Below, piece after piece: positions 30,701 through 44,405 of a DNA stretch of 64,000 nt (its first letter is position 1; every line of letters starts with the position of its first letter). The notes under the pieces are model-generated. The model did no database searches. It saw nothing but the letters and a program-made list of their open reading frames with translations, and was not told the origin of the DNA. The position numbers and the translations under genes were made by a program. This DNA comes from Siphonodentalium dalli (Eukaryota > Mollusca > Scaphopoda > Gadilida > Siphonodentaliidae). The stretch lies in contig CP136061.1 in assembly GCA_032622095.1 (NCBI GenBank), positions 4,956,505 through 5,020,504 of the forward strand. The letters run 5' to 3'.

Positions 30701-33700
30701 CAGAAGTGAACAATGAGGCTTCTATAAATGTCTCTAATAACAGCATGCTGGCATACTGAATCAGATGACCTACGACTAAACACATAATCAGAAGTGAACA
30801 ATGAGGCTTCTATAAATGTCTCTAATAACAGCATGCTGGCATACTGAATCAGATGACCTACGACTAACACATAATCAGACGTGAACAGTGAGGCTTATAT
30901 AAAGGTCTATAATAACAGTATGCTGGCATACTGAATCAGATGACCTACGACTAAACACATAATCAGAAGTGAACAATGAGGCTTCTATAAATGTCTCTAA
31001 TAACAGCATGCTGGCATACTGAATCAGATGACCTACGACTAACACATAATCAGACGTGAACAGTGAGGCTTATATAAAGGTATCTAATAACATCATGCTG
31101 GCATACTGAATCAGATGACATACGACTAAACACGTAATCAGAAGTGAACATTGTGGCTTATATACAGATATCTAATAACAGCATGCTGGTATACTGAATC
31201 AGATGACCTACGACTATACATATAATCAGAAGTGAACATTGAGGCTTATATAAAGGTCTCTAATAACAGTATGCTGGCATACTGAATCAGATGACCTACG
31301 ACTAAACACATAATCAGTAGTGACCATTGAGGCTTATATAAAGGTCTCTAATAACATCATGCGGACATACTGAATCAGATGACCTACGGCTAAACATATA
31401 ATCAGAAGTGAACAGTGAGGCTTATATAAAGGTATCTAATAACAGCATGTTGTCATACTGAATCAGATGAAAAAAGACTAAACACATAATCAGAAGTGAA
31501 CATTGAGGCTTATATAAAGGCATATAATAACAGCATGTTGTCATACTGAATCAGATGACAAACGACTAAACACATAATCAGAAGTGAACATGGTGGCCTA
31601 TCTAAAAGTCTCTAATAACAGCATGTTGGCTAACTGAATCAGATGACCTACGACTATACATATAATCAGAAGTGAACAGTGAGGCTTATATAAACGTATC
31701 AAATAACAGCATGCTGACATACTGAATCAGATGACCTACGACTAAATACATAATCAGAAGTGAACATTGAGGCTTATATAAAGGTCTCTAATAACAGCAT
31801 GCTGGCATACTGAATCGGATGACCTACGACTAACACATAATCAGAAGTGAACATTGAGACTTATATAAAGGTCTCTAATAACAGTATGCTGGCATACTGA
31901 ATCAGATGAGCAACGACTAAACACATGATCAGAAGTGAACATTGAGGCTTATATAAAAGTCTCTAATAACAGCATGCTGGCTTACTGAATCAGATGACCT
32001 ACGACTAAACTCATAATCAGACGATAACATCGAGTCTCATATAAAAGTCTCTAATAACAGCATGCTGGCATACTGAATCAGATGACCTACGACTAACACA
32101 TAGTCAGAATTGAACAGTGAGGCTTATATAAAGGTCTATAATAACAGCATGCTGGCATACTGAATCAGATGACATACGACTAAACACGTAATCAGAAGTG
32201 AACATTGTGGCTTATATGAAGGTATCTAATAACAACATGCTGGCATACTGAATCAGATGACCTACGACTAAACACATAATCAGAAGTGAACATTGAGGCT
32301 TATATAAATGTCTCTAATAACAGCATGCTGGCATACTGAATCAGATGACCTACGACTAAACACATAATCAGAAGTGAACAATGAGGCTTCTATAAAGGTA
32401 TCTAATAACAGCATGCTGGCATACTGAATCAGATGACCTACGACTAACACATAATCAGAAGTAAACAGTGAGGCTTATATAAAGGTATCTAATAACATCA
32501 TGCTGGCATACTGAATCAGATGACATACGACTAAACACGTAATCAGAAGTGAACATTGTGGCTTATATACAGGTATCTAATAACAGCATGCTGGTATACT
32601 GAATCAGATGACCTACGACTAAACACATAATCAGAAGTGAACAGTGAGGCTTATATAAAGGTCTCTAATAACAGTATGCTGGCATACTGAATCAGATGAC
32701 CTACGACTAAACACATAATCAGAAGTGAACAGTGAGGCTTATATAAAGGTCTCTAATAACAGTATGCTGGCTTACTGAATCAGATGACCTACGACTAAAC
32801 ACATAATCAGTAGTGAACATTGAGGCTTATATACAGGTCTCTAATAACATCATGCGGACATACTGAATCAGATGACCTACGACTAAACATATAATCAGAT
32901 GTGAACAGTGAGGCTTTTATAACGGTATCTAATAACAGCATGTTGTCATACTGAATCAGATGAAAAAAGACTAAACACATAATCAGAAGTGAACATTGAG
33001 GCTTATATAAAGGCATGTAATAACAGCATGTTGTCATACTGAATCAGATGACCTACGACTAAACATATAATCAGAAGTGAACAGTGAGGCTTATATAAAC
33101 GTATGAAATAACAGCATGCTGACATACTGAATCAGATGACCTACGACTAAATACATAATCAGAAGTGAACATTGAGGCTTATATAAAGGTCTCTAATAAC
33201 AGCATGCTGGCATACTGAATCGGATGACCTACGACTAACACATAATCAGAAGTGAACATTGAGACTTATATAAAGGTCTCTAATAACAGTATGCTGGCAT
33301 ACTGAATCAGATGAGCAACGACTAAACACGTGATCAGAAGTGAACATTGAGGCTTATATAAAAGTCTCTAATAACAGCATGCTGGTATACTGAATCAGAT
33401 GACCTACGACTAAACACATAATCAGAAGTGAACATTGAGGCTTATATAAAGGTCTCTAATAACAGTATGCTGGCATACTGAATCAGATGACGTGCCACTA
33501 AACACATAATCAGAAGTGAACATTGAGGCTTATATAAAGGTCTCTAATAACAGTATGCTGGCATACTGAATCAGATGACCTACGACTAAACACATAATCA
33601 TAAGTGAACATTGAGGCTTATATAAAGGTCTCTAATAACAGTATGCTGGCATACTGAATCAGATGACCTACGACTAAACACATAATCAGAAGTGAACAAT

Positions 33701-35600
33701 GAGGCTTCTATAAATGTCTCTAATAACAGCATGCTGGCATACTGAATCAGATGACCTACGACTAAACACATAATCAGAAGTGAACAATGAGGCTTCTATA
33801 AATGTCTCTAATAACAGCATGCTGGCATACTGAATCAGATGACCTACGACTAACACATAATCAGACGTGAACAGTGAGGCTTATATAAAGGTCTATAATA
33901 ACAGTATGCTGGCATACTGAATCAGATGACCTACGACTAAACACATAATCAGAAGTGAACAATGAGGCTTCTATAAATGTCTCTAATAACAGCATGCTGG
34001 CATACTGAATCAGATGACCTACGACTAACACATAATCAGACGTGAACAATGAGGCTTATATAAAGGTATCTAATAACATCATGCTGGCATACTGAATCAG
34101 ATGACATACGACTAAACACGTAATCAGAAGTGAACATTGTGGCTTATATACAGGTATCTAATAACAGCATGCTGGTATACTGAATCAGATGACCTACGAC
34201 TAAACACATAATCAGAAGTGAACAGTGAGGCTTATATAAAGGTCTCTAATAACAGTATGCTGGCATACTGAATCAGATGACCTACGACTAAACACATAAT
34301 CAGTAGTGACCATTGAGGCTTATATAAAGGTCTCTAATAACATCAGGCGGACATACTGAATCAGATGACCTACGGCTAAACATATAATCAGAAGTGAACA
34401 GTGAGGCTTATATAAAGGTATCTAATAACAGCATGTTGTCATACTGAATCAGATGAAAAAAGACTAAACACATAATCAGAAGTGAACATTGAGGCTTATA
34501 TAAAGGCATATAATAACAGCATGTTGTCATACTGAATCAGATGACAAACGACTAAACACATAATCAGAAGAGAACATGGTGGCCTATCTAAAAGTCTCTA
34601 ATAACAGCATGTTGGCTAACTGAATCAGATGACCTACGACTATACATATAATCAGAAGTGAACAGTGAGGCTTATATAAACGTATCAAATAACAGCATGC
34701 TGACATACTGAATCAGATGACCTACGACTAAATACATAATCAGAAGTGAACATTGAGGCTTATATAAAGGTCTCTAATAACAGTATGCTGGCATACTGAA
34801 TCAGATGACCTACGACTAAACACATAATCAGTAGTGACCATTGAGGCTTATATAAAGGTCTCTAATAACATCATGCGGACATACTGAATCAGATGACCTA
34901 CGGCTAAACATATAATCAGAAGTGAACAGTGAGGCTTATATAAAGGTATCTAATAACAGCATGTTGTCATACTGAATCAGATGAAAAAAGACTAAACACA
35001 TAATCAGAAGTGAACATTGAGGCTTATATAAAGGCATATAATAACAGCATGCTGACATACTGAATCAGATGACCTACGACTAAATACATAATCAGAAGTG
35101 AACATTGAGGCTTATATAAAGGTCTCTAATAACAGCATGCTGGCATACTGAATCGGATGACCTACGACTAACACAAAATCAGAAGTGAACATTGAGACTT
35201 ATATAAAGGTCTCTAATAACAGTATGCTGGCATACTGAATCAGATGAGCAACGACTAAACACATGATCAGAAGTGAACATTGAGGCTTATATAAAAGTCT
35301 CTAATAACAGCATGCTGGCTTACTGAATCAGATGACCTACGACTAAACTCATAATCAGACGTTAACATCGAGTCTCATATAAAAGTCTCTAATAACAGCA
35401 TGCTGGCATACTGAATCAGATGACCTACGACTAACACATAATCAGAATTGAACATTGATGCTTATATAAAGGTCTCTAATAACAGCATGCTGGCATACTG
35501 AATCAGATGACATACGACTAAACACGTAATCAGAAGTGAACATTGTGGCTTATATGAAGGTATCTAATAACAACATGCTGGCATACTGAATCAGATCAAC
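27740..35600 (+). repeat. Higher-order repeat: 2,986-bp block (2 full copies and a rearranged third)
   Basis: The marker TCTATAAATG occurs at 27823 and 30809, and its neighbouring copy at 30721 and 33707. The GACG.TAACATCGAG marker is at 29034 and 32020. All are 2,986 bp apart (about 34 monomers). The third copy begins near 33712 and is rearranged: the CAGTAGTGACC marker recurs at about 34300 and 34828, a roughly 530-bp internal re-duplication, and some monomers are missing. Confidence 0.8.
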
Positions 35601-38600
35601 CTACGACTAAACACATAATCAGAAGTGAACATTGAGGCTTATATAAATGTCTCTAATAACAGCATGCTGGCATACTGAATCAGATGACCTACGACTAAAC
35701 ATATAATCAGAAGTGAACAGTGAGGCTTATATAAAGGTCTCTAATAACATCATGCGGACATACTGAATCAGATGACCTACGACTAAACATATAATCTGAA
35801 GAGAACAATGAGGCTTATATAAAGGTTTCTAATAACAGCATGATGGCATACTGAATCAGATGACCTACGACTAAACATATAATCAGAAGTGAACATTGAG
35901 GCTTATATAAAGGTCTCTAATAGCAGCATACTGACATACTGAATCAGATGACATACTACTAAACACATAATCAGAAGTGAACAGTCAGGCTTATACAAAG
36001 GTCTCAAATAACAGCATGCTGACATACTGAATCAGATGACCTACGACTAACACATAATCAAAAGTGAACATTGAGGCTTATATAAAGGTCTCTAATAACA
36101 GCATGCTGGCATACTGAATCAGATGACATACGACTAAACAAATAATCAGAAGTGAACATTGAGACTTATATAAAGGTCTCTAATAACATCATGCTAGCAT
36201 ACTGAATCAGATGAACTACGATTAACACATAATCAGAAGTGAACATTGAGGCTTATATAAAGGTCTCTAATAACAGCATGCTGACATACTGAATCAGATG
36301 ACCTACGACTAAACACATAATCAGAAGTGAACAATGAGGCTTATATAAAGGTCTCTAATAACAGTATGCTGACATACTGAATCAGATGACCTACGACTAA
36401 ACACATAATCAGAAGTGAACAATGAGGCTTATGTAAAGGTTTCTAATAACAGCATGCTGGCACACTGAATCAAATGACCTACTACTAAACACATAATCAG
36501 AAGTGAACAATGAGGCTTATATAAAGGTCTCTAATTATAGCATGCTGGCATACTGAATCAGATGAGCTACGACTAAACACATAATCAGAAGTGAACATTG
36601 AGGCTTATATAAAGGTCTCTAATAACAGCATGCTGGCATACTGAATCAGATGAACTACGATTAACACATAATCAGAAGTGAACATTGAGACTTATATAAA
36701 GGTCTCTAATAACAGCATGCTGACATACTGAATCAGATGACCTACGACTAAACACATAATCAGAAGTGAACAATGAGGCTTATATAAAGGTCTCTAATAA
36801 CAGCATGCTGGCATACTGAATCAGATGAACTACGATTAACACATAATCAGAAGTGAACATTGATGCTTATATAAAGGTTTCTAATAACAGCATGCTGGCA
36901 TACTGAATCAGATGACCTACGACTAAACACATAATCAGAAGTGAACATTGAGGCTTATATAAAGGTCTCTAATAACAGCATGCTGGCATACTGAATCTGA
37001 TGACCTACGACGAAACACATAATCAGAAGTGAACATTGAGGCTTATATAAAGGTCTCTAATAACAGCATACTGGCATACTGAATCAGATGACCTACGACT
37101 AAACACATAATCAGAAGTGAACATTGAGGATTATATAAAGGTCTCTAATAATAGCATGCTGGCATACTGAATCAGATGACCTACGACTAAACACATAGTC
37201 AGAAGTGAACACTGAGGCTTATATAAAGGGCTCTAATAACAGCATACTGGCATACTGAATCAGACGACCTACGACTAAACATATAATCAGAAGTGAACAG
37301 TGGGGCTTATACAAAGGTATATAATAACAGCATGCTGGCATACTGAATCAGATGGCCTACGACTAAACACATACTCAGAAGTGAACATTGAGACTTATAT
37401 AAAGGTCTCTAATAACAGCACGCTGGCATACTGAATCAGATGACCTACGACTAAACACATACTCAGAAGTGAACAATGATGCTTATATAAAGGTCTCTAA
37501 TAACAGCATGGTGGCATTCTGAATCAGATGACCTACGACTAAACACATAATCAGAAGTGATCGTTGAGGCTTATATAAAGGTCTCTAATAACAGCATGCT
37601 GGCATACTGAACCAGATGACCTACGACTAAACACATACTCAGAAGTGAACATTGAGACTTATATAAAGGTCTCTAATAACAGCACGCTGACATACTGAAT
37701 CAGATGACCTACGACTAAACACATACTCAGAAGTGAACAATGATGCTTATATAAAGGTCTCTAATAACAGCATGCTGCCATACTGAATCAGATGACCTAC
37801 GACTAAACACATAATCAGAAGTAAACATTGATGTTTATATAAAGGTCTCTAATAACAGCATGCTGGCATAGTGAATCATATGACCTTCAACTAAACACAT
37901 ACTCAGAAGTAAACATTGAGGCTTATATAAAGGTATATAATAACAGTATGCTGGCACACTGAATCAGATGACCTATAACACATAATCAGATGTGAACAGT
38001 GAGGCTTATATAAAGGTATCAATTAACAGCATGCTGGCATACTGAATCAGATGACGTGCGACTAAACACATAATCAGAAGTTAACAGTGAGGCTTATATA
38101 AAGGTCTTTAATATCAGCATGCTGGCATACTGAATCAGATGACCTACGACTAAACACATAATCAGAAGTGAACATTGAGGCTTATATAAAGGTATATAAT
38201 AACAGCATGCTGGCAAACTGAATCAGATGACATACGACTCAACACATACTCAGAAGTGAACATTGATGCTTATATAAGGGTCTCTAAAAACAGCATGCTG
38301 ACATACTGAATCAGACCACCTACGACTAAACACATACTCAGAAGTAAACATTGAGGCTTATATAAAGTTCTCTAATAACAGCATAGTGGCATACTGAATC
38401 AGATGACCAACTGATAAACACATAATCAGAAATGAACATTGATGTTTATATAAAGGTATCTAATAACAGTATGATGGCATACTGAATCAGATGATCTACG
38501 ACTAAACACATACTCAGAAGTTAACACTGAGGCTTATATAAAGGTCTCTAATAACAGCATGTTGGCATACTGAATCAGATGACCTACGACTAATCACATA

Positions 38601-40994
38601 ATCAGACGTGAACAGTGAGGCTTATATAAAAGTCTCTTATAACAGCATGCTGCATACTGAATCAGATTAACTACGACTAAGCACATACTCAGAAGTGAAC
38701 ATTGTTGCTTGTATAAAGGTCTCTAATAACAGCATGCTGATATACTGAATCAGATGACCTACGACTAAACACATAATCAGAAGTGAACATTGAGACTTAT
38801 ATAAAGCTCTCTAATAACAGCATGCTGGCATACTGAATCAGATGACCTACGACTAAACACATAGTCAGAAGTGAACACTGAGACTTATATAAAGGTCTCT
38901 AATAACAGCATGCTGGCATACTGAATCAGATGACCTACGACTAAACACATAATCAGAAGTGAACAATGAGGCTTATATAAAGGTCTCTAATAACAGCATG
39001 CTGGCATACTGAATCAGATGAACTACGACTAAACACATAATCAGAAGTGAACACTGAGACTTATATAAAGGTCTCTAATAACAGCATACTGGCATACTGA
39101 ATCAGACGACCTACGACTAAACATATAATCAGAAGGGAACAGTGGGGCTTATACAAAGGTATATAATAACAGCATGCTGCCATACTGAATCAGATGACAT
39201 ACGACTAAACACATAATCAGAAGTAAACATTGATGTTTATATAAAGGTCTCTAATAACAGCATGCTGGCATACAGAATCAGATGACATACGACTAAACAC
39301 ATAATCAGAAGTAAACATTGATGTTTATATAAAGCTCTCTAATAACAGCATACTGGCATACTGAATCAGATGACCTACGACTAAACACATAGTCAGAAGT
39401 GAACACTGAGACTTATATAAAGGTCTCTAATAACAGCATGCTGGCATACTGAATCAGATGAACTACGACTAAACACATAATCAGAAGTGAACACTGAGAC
39501 TTATATAAAGGTCTCTAATAACAGCATACTGGCATACTGAATCAGACGACCTACGACTAAACATATAATCAGAAGGGAACAGTGGGGCTTATACAAAGGT
39601 ATATAATAACAGCATGCTGCCATACTGAATCAGATGACATACGACTAAACACATAATCAGAAGTAAACATTGATGTTTATATAAAGGTCTCTAATAACAG
39701 CATGCTGGCATACAGAATCAGATGACCTACGACTAAACACATAATCAGAAGTGAACATTGAGACTTATATAAAGCTCTCTAATAACAGCATGCTGGCATA
39801 CTGAATCAGATGACCTACGACTAAACACATAATCAGAAGTGAACATTGAGACTTATATAAAGCTCTCTAATAACAGCATGCTGGCATACTGAATCTGATG
39901 ACCTACGACTAAACACATAGTCAGAAGTGAACACTGAGACTTATATAAAGGTCTCTAATAACAGCATGCTGGCATACTGAATCAGATGACCTACGAATAA
40001 ACACATACTTAGAAGTGAACGTTGAGGCTTATATAAAGGTCTCTAATAACAGCATGCTGGCAATCTGAACCAGATGACCTACGACTAAACACATAATCAG
40101 AAGTGAACATTGAGGCTTATATAAAGGTATATAATAACAGCATGCTGGCATACTGAATCAGATGACCTACGAATAAACACATACTCAGAAGTGAACATTG
40201 AGACTTATATAAAGGTCTCTAATAACAGCCCGCTGGCATACTGAATCAGATGATCTACGATTAAACATATAATCAGAAGTGAACGTTGAGGCTTATATAA
40301 AGGTCTCTAATAACAGTATGCTGGCATACTGAATCAGATGACGTGCGACTAAACACATAATCAGAAGTGAACATCGAGGCTTATATAAAGGTCTCTACTA
40401 ACAGCATGCTGGTATACTGAATCAGATGACCTACGACTAAACACATAATCAGAAGTGAACACTGAGGCTTATATAAAGGTCTCTAATAACATCAAGCTGG
40501 CATACTGAATCAGATGACCTACGACTAAACACATAATCAGAAGTGAACATTTAGGTTTATATAAAGGTCTCTAATAACAGCATTATGGCAGAGTGAATCA
40601 GATGACATACGACTAAACACATACTCAGAAGTAAACATGGAGTCGTATATAAAGGTCTCTAATAACAGCATGCTGGCACACTGAATTAGATGACCTACGA
40701 CTAAACACATAATCAGACGTGAACAGTGAGGCTTATATAAAGGTCTCTAATAACAGCATGCTGGCATAGTGAATCAGATGACCTACGACTAAACACATAC
40801 TCAGAAGTGAACATTGAGACTTATATAAAGGTCTGTAATAACAGCATGCTGGCACACTGAATCAGATGACCTACGACTAAACACATAATCAGACGTGAAC
40901 ATTGAGGCTTATATAAATGTCTCTAATAACAGCATGCTGGCATACAGAATCAGATGACCTACAACTAAACACATACTCAGAAGTGAACATTGAG

Positions 40995-41155
40995 ATAAGG
41001 ATTAACTGTCATGTGGACTGTTTTTATGGAGATGTAACGGTGAGGTAAGTGGACATAACTTGTGTAAAACCCGAAGGGTTTTACATACAAGTTATGTCCA
41101 CTTACCTCACCGTTACATCTCCATAAAAATAGTCCACATGACAGTTAATCCTTAT
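40995..41155. repeat. Near-perfect palindrome, arms about 78-80 bp
   Basis: The left arm starts ATAAGGATTAACTGTCATG and the right arm ends CATGACAGTTAATCCTTAT. The centre is at about 41074. It could extrude as a cruciform or form a long hairpin in RNA. Confidence 0.9.
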
Positions 41156-41506
41156 ATTTATATACATTTAGCGAAAAAGCCACTTTTGTAAATATATTTA
41201 AATCGAAAAGTGTATCGTGACAAAATCAGCCCAAAATACCCAATAGCACCCTTGGCAAAAGTTAATAGGAACAATTTCTCTTCATGTTGAAACCCGATGA
41301 TGTATTAAGTCAATCCTGCGCGATTCAAAATGCGCCCAAAGCATTACGCGTTCGTCTTTCCAAACCTAATGACGTATCGATGGTGTTATTAGCTTGGTGT
41401 TATGAGGCGATGCGCATTCACCGATAAATAACTGCAACTAGCCACGTGGGCGCCGACCAATCAGAATGCTGGATTTAGTGATGACAACACTTAGTGTGTA
41501 AATATA
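40995..41506. mobile_element. 511-bp insertion headed by a 160-bp palindrome, splitting a satellite monomer
   Basis: The satellite reads up to ATTGAGA (ending at 40995) and resumes with CTTATATAAAGG at 41507, exactly the next satellite base, so the insert neither removes nor visibly duplicates monomer sequence. The insert starts with near-perfect inverted arms, 40995-41072 and 41076-41155, around a 3-bp loop (AAAACCC-GAA-GGGTTTT). They differ by one substitution and a 2-bp indel. The remaining roughly 350 bp is less AT-rich, with CpG-containing stretches, and has no open frame or terminal repeat that I can identify. Inference: a mobile element with a terminal hairpin, or a fold-back element. 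I cannot assign a superfamily. Confidence 0.6.
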
Positions 41507-41715
41507 CTTATATAAAGGTCTGTAATATCAGCATTCTGGCATACTGAATCAGATGACCTACGACTGAACACATACTCAGAAGTGAACATTGAGGCTTATA
41601 TACAGGTATATAATAACAGCATGCTGGCATACTGAATCAGATGACATACGACTCAACACATACTCAGAAGTGAACATTGAGGCTTATATAAGGGTCTCTA
41701 AAAACAGCATGCTGA
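41507..41715 (+). repeat. Right-edge remnant of the 88-bp satellite (about 2.4 monomers)
   Basis: CTTATATAAAGGTC resumes the monomer interrupted at 40995. Two further units follow, ending in GCATGCTGA at 41715, where unrelated sequence starts. These edge monomers are more diverged than those at the array centre. Confidence 0.92.
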
Positions 41716-42439
41716 ATGTACATTTGCAGTATTCTAATATTTATAAAAAATACGAATTGTTATTACGAAAATGATGATGTTTGCAATTTTCTATGTGTTC
41801 ATCGTTGTTATCGCAAATGCAATAATTGGATATACGTCGTCTTTACGTTAGTATACGTATACATCGTATAACTAAGGCTTGGTTGATTTTATTAATGTAA
41901 TGTTTGTATTTTGTTTGGTTGTATATGAGATGCAGTGTATTGAAGATGCGAAAGACGATACTAAAGTGAAATTCACGCACGCAGAAAGCTTATGGCACAC
42001 TATAAACGTTAAAATGATAATTTAGCACACGGCGTGGGCAACAAAATTTACGAATCGGTGTGTTTATATTCAAATCCAAGTTATTAGTTTATAACAACTC
42101 CGATGTGTACTCATACCAATATACCACTCTGGAAATGATTGTTGGAATTCGATGGGCGTTCTATCGGTTCCCAGGTAGAGAGTGAGCCTGGCGGGTGCGT
42201 TCGAATCGGAGCTAAGTTCCATCCGCGAGATGATGGGGAGGAAGGAGAAAGGGGACTGACAAATTTTTGGCGTACATATAGCAAATATATATTATATATA
42301 TATATAAGCGGAAATTGTTTGGAAGAGCTCTTTTTCACTTGACTGAGAAAAAAAAAATTCTAAGTCCAACAGTTTTGGTTGAAATAATAGAGCCTTTTTC
42401 AAAAAGTGAAAAAAAAAAAAAAGGTCGATTTGGACCCTT
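41716..42439. other. Non-coding DNA with AT-rich simple tracts
   Basis: No recognisable gene. There is a TA-rich run near 42283-42306 and A-runs near 42350 and 42408-42422. Overlapping frames of 67-112 residues on both strands at about 42111-42727 have biased low-complexity composition and no domain. Confidence 0.5.
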
Positions 42440-43165
42440 TTTGGACTATGTATCCCCCATAGTCGTTCCCGTTTCACATTGTACCATAACCCTTGATAAA
42501 GCGAACATTTCTGAATCTTTTCTGATTTGCGATCTGGAGATACGGCGACAAGCCGATTGCCCCAAAAAATACAATATTTTAGGGCCCACAACTCTGGTAT
42601 TTCTACTCAGATTTCAGAAATCTTTCGCGTATTTGATCAGCTTTACGCAGTGAAGCCATACACCAAAATGGACGAGATTCGTAACGAAACAAAAATTAAA
42701 AAATTTGGCACCCCCACCCCATTGTAAAAATATGAGATCGACCTTGTCCAGTTTTCTTTTACCACTGAACAGTAAATGACCAAGAGGACTGTGAAAACCG
42801 AATTCAGCTATCTGGAATGATATGAGAGTACAGCTGTGTACAATGAATTCGGTGTATGCCTATCTATGAGCGATAACTCCACAGGGAAAGCGCGGACAAA
42901 ATGTTGATGCCCGTGGGCAGTAGAGCATTTCGAGGTGTCCATATAGTCCAAATTTGGATGCCCCGCTCCTCATACATTCCGAGATAGTAAAATGACATTT
43001 TTTCAGATAAAGGGAGATAACTCTGCCAGGAAAGCGAGGACAATATTCGTTACGCGACTAAGGCATACAACTCATTTGTCCCAACATACTTACCAACTTT
43101 TAGTTTTCTACTGCTCATACTTTCCGAAATATAGTGATTATAAAAGAGTCGAGTATTTTAATAAT
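42440..43165 (+). repeat. Degenerate approximately 143-bp tandem repeat
   Basis: GATAACTCC.CAGGGAAAGCG.GGACAA occurs at 42872 and GATAACTCTGCCAGGAAAGCGAGGACAA at 43016 (144 bp apart). A related ACAACTCTGG motif lies about 284 bp before the first. The phrase 'ATAACTC(C/T)...CCAG' also marks the repeats at 47608-48300, so the two tracts may belong to one repeat class. Confidence 0.45.
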
Positions 43166-44405
43166 AATAATAGTGAAAAATAATTTTATTTTTAATTTCA
43201 CTCCGTGGTGAAGCGTTGGGCCGAACTTATGATATATTCATTTTCTGTATCCCTTAGATGCCTACATTTCCAAGAGATTTCACGGTCCTCCTCCCAATAG
43301 TTTCTGAGTATTTTCAATTAAACGTAAAACGGCCCCAATTGAAAAACAATATACTTCCTTGGTTACACCATGGAAGTATAATAACCAGACAGAGGGTCAC
43401 AAGCAAATCAGAAGACTACCATATCGACGTATATAAACATTAATCACATAATGAGCCCCTACATCCAGCCTAATATTATTTAGTAAGATACACGGGTATT
43501 ATCGGCACACACATTGATATAAGAGCTTAGCGCAATGATGACGATGTCAATGCCGGAAGTTTAGTATTATGTTAATTAGAATATAATTATAATATTCAAT
43601 TCGTGTTGGGTTATTCAGTGTTGACTGTGAGATAAGCATGGTAGAACACCTTTTTTAGTACGAAAAGACACATTTATAATGGAACTATATTATGTCTTGA
43701 AGGTGTATTTACTTCCTCTTTGGTTGTGATAAGGATATAAATACTAATGTTGGTTAAGCCGAACCGTTAAGAGATCGTTTTCCTCCCTTGGTAAAATGTG
43801 ATTATGTGGTAATATGGATCTAAAATGCACTGAGTTCATAAATTGTGTATATAATTGCAACTAATCAGACATCCTGTAGATATGATATACATGTAGCTGA
43901 GTCACATGGCACACATTGTTCTGTCAGTTTTATTTTTGGAAATGTTCGATGAAGCTGACATCTGTTAACAGACTGGACTATTTATTTGTAATTGGAGTGG
44001 TTGCCTTGATATTTTTGTTTATATGGTGGAGGAATTAATGAATTTGTTTAATTACTATCATCTAAATAGCACTGGTAGTATATATTGTTGTCTGGTCAAT
44101 TGATATTTCTATCAAAAGGTAACTTGTCTGATATACGATATATGAAGAGGGAATTTGCTATACCATGCGAGGTAGCTGTGTCACATATTAAACTTTCAAA
44201 CTGAGTTCTCCCTTTTGAGTAGCATAAACTAATGTAAGTATGCGCACGAGCTCTGATGATTATTATATATACATACTAACATGTGTATACGCTGCCTGGG
44301 TTCACAAAGATGTATATCTTAAGTTCAGGCGGCATTTAAAATTATGTGAATCAGCGAACAGGTGACATGACCTGCTGCCAAGTTACACGTATCAAAGTAT
44401 ACCGT
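43166..44405. other. Non-coding DNA, nothing recognised
   Basis: AT-rich with only short chance frames. It ends where similarity to the second duplication unit begins (44406). Confidence 0.5.

Larger units (their letters stand above)
4236..40995 (+). repeat. 88-bp satellite DNA array, about 418 monomers
   Basis: Seen: continuous head-to-tail repetition of one unit. The start of GCATGCTGG recurs at 4321 and 4409, giving 88 bp. The unit in order: GCATGCTGGCATACTGAATC, AGATGACCTACGACTAAACA, CATAATCAGAAGTGAACATT, GAGGCTTATATAAAGGTCTC, TAATAACA. Variant monomers of about 84-87 bp arise from small deletions (for example ACTAACACA for ACTAAACACA, and TTATAAAGG for TTATATAAAGG). Diagnostic variants such as ATATATCAACAG, GACGTTAACATCGAGTC, CTAACATAAAGG and GAAAAAAGACTAAAC recur at fixed long intervals, showing higher-order structure. 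Each unit holds the palindrome CAGCATGCTG and a TATATAAAG box. Because 88 is not a multiple of three, open frames drift; the 61-76 residue frames seen on either strand are shadows. No gene is embedded in the array. A centromeric or heterochromatic role is possible but unproven. Confidence 0.97.

Noticed and set aside
4454-34049. Open frames of 62-76 residues on the minus strand inside the satellite
   Set aside because: They are translations of the repeat unit. Identical proteins at 17884, 29821 and 32807 simply reflect higher-order duplication, and the frame is lost every monomer or two.
4236-40995. CRISPR-like array of regular repeats
   Set aside because: There are no unique spacers: the whole 88-bp unit repeats, and the surrounding sequence is eukaryotic.
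42130-42220. Possible tRNA-like or SINE head around GCGTTCGAATCGG
   Set aside because: Only a weak B-box resemblance and no A box at a plausible distance.
42111-42727. Cluster of overlapping frames up to 112 residues
   Set aside because: Several frames on both strands overlap in a low-complexity, A-run-rich region with no recognisable motif.
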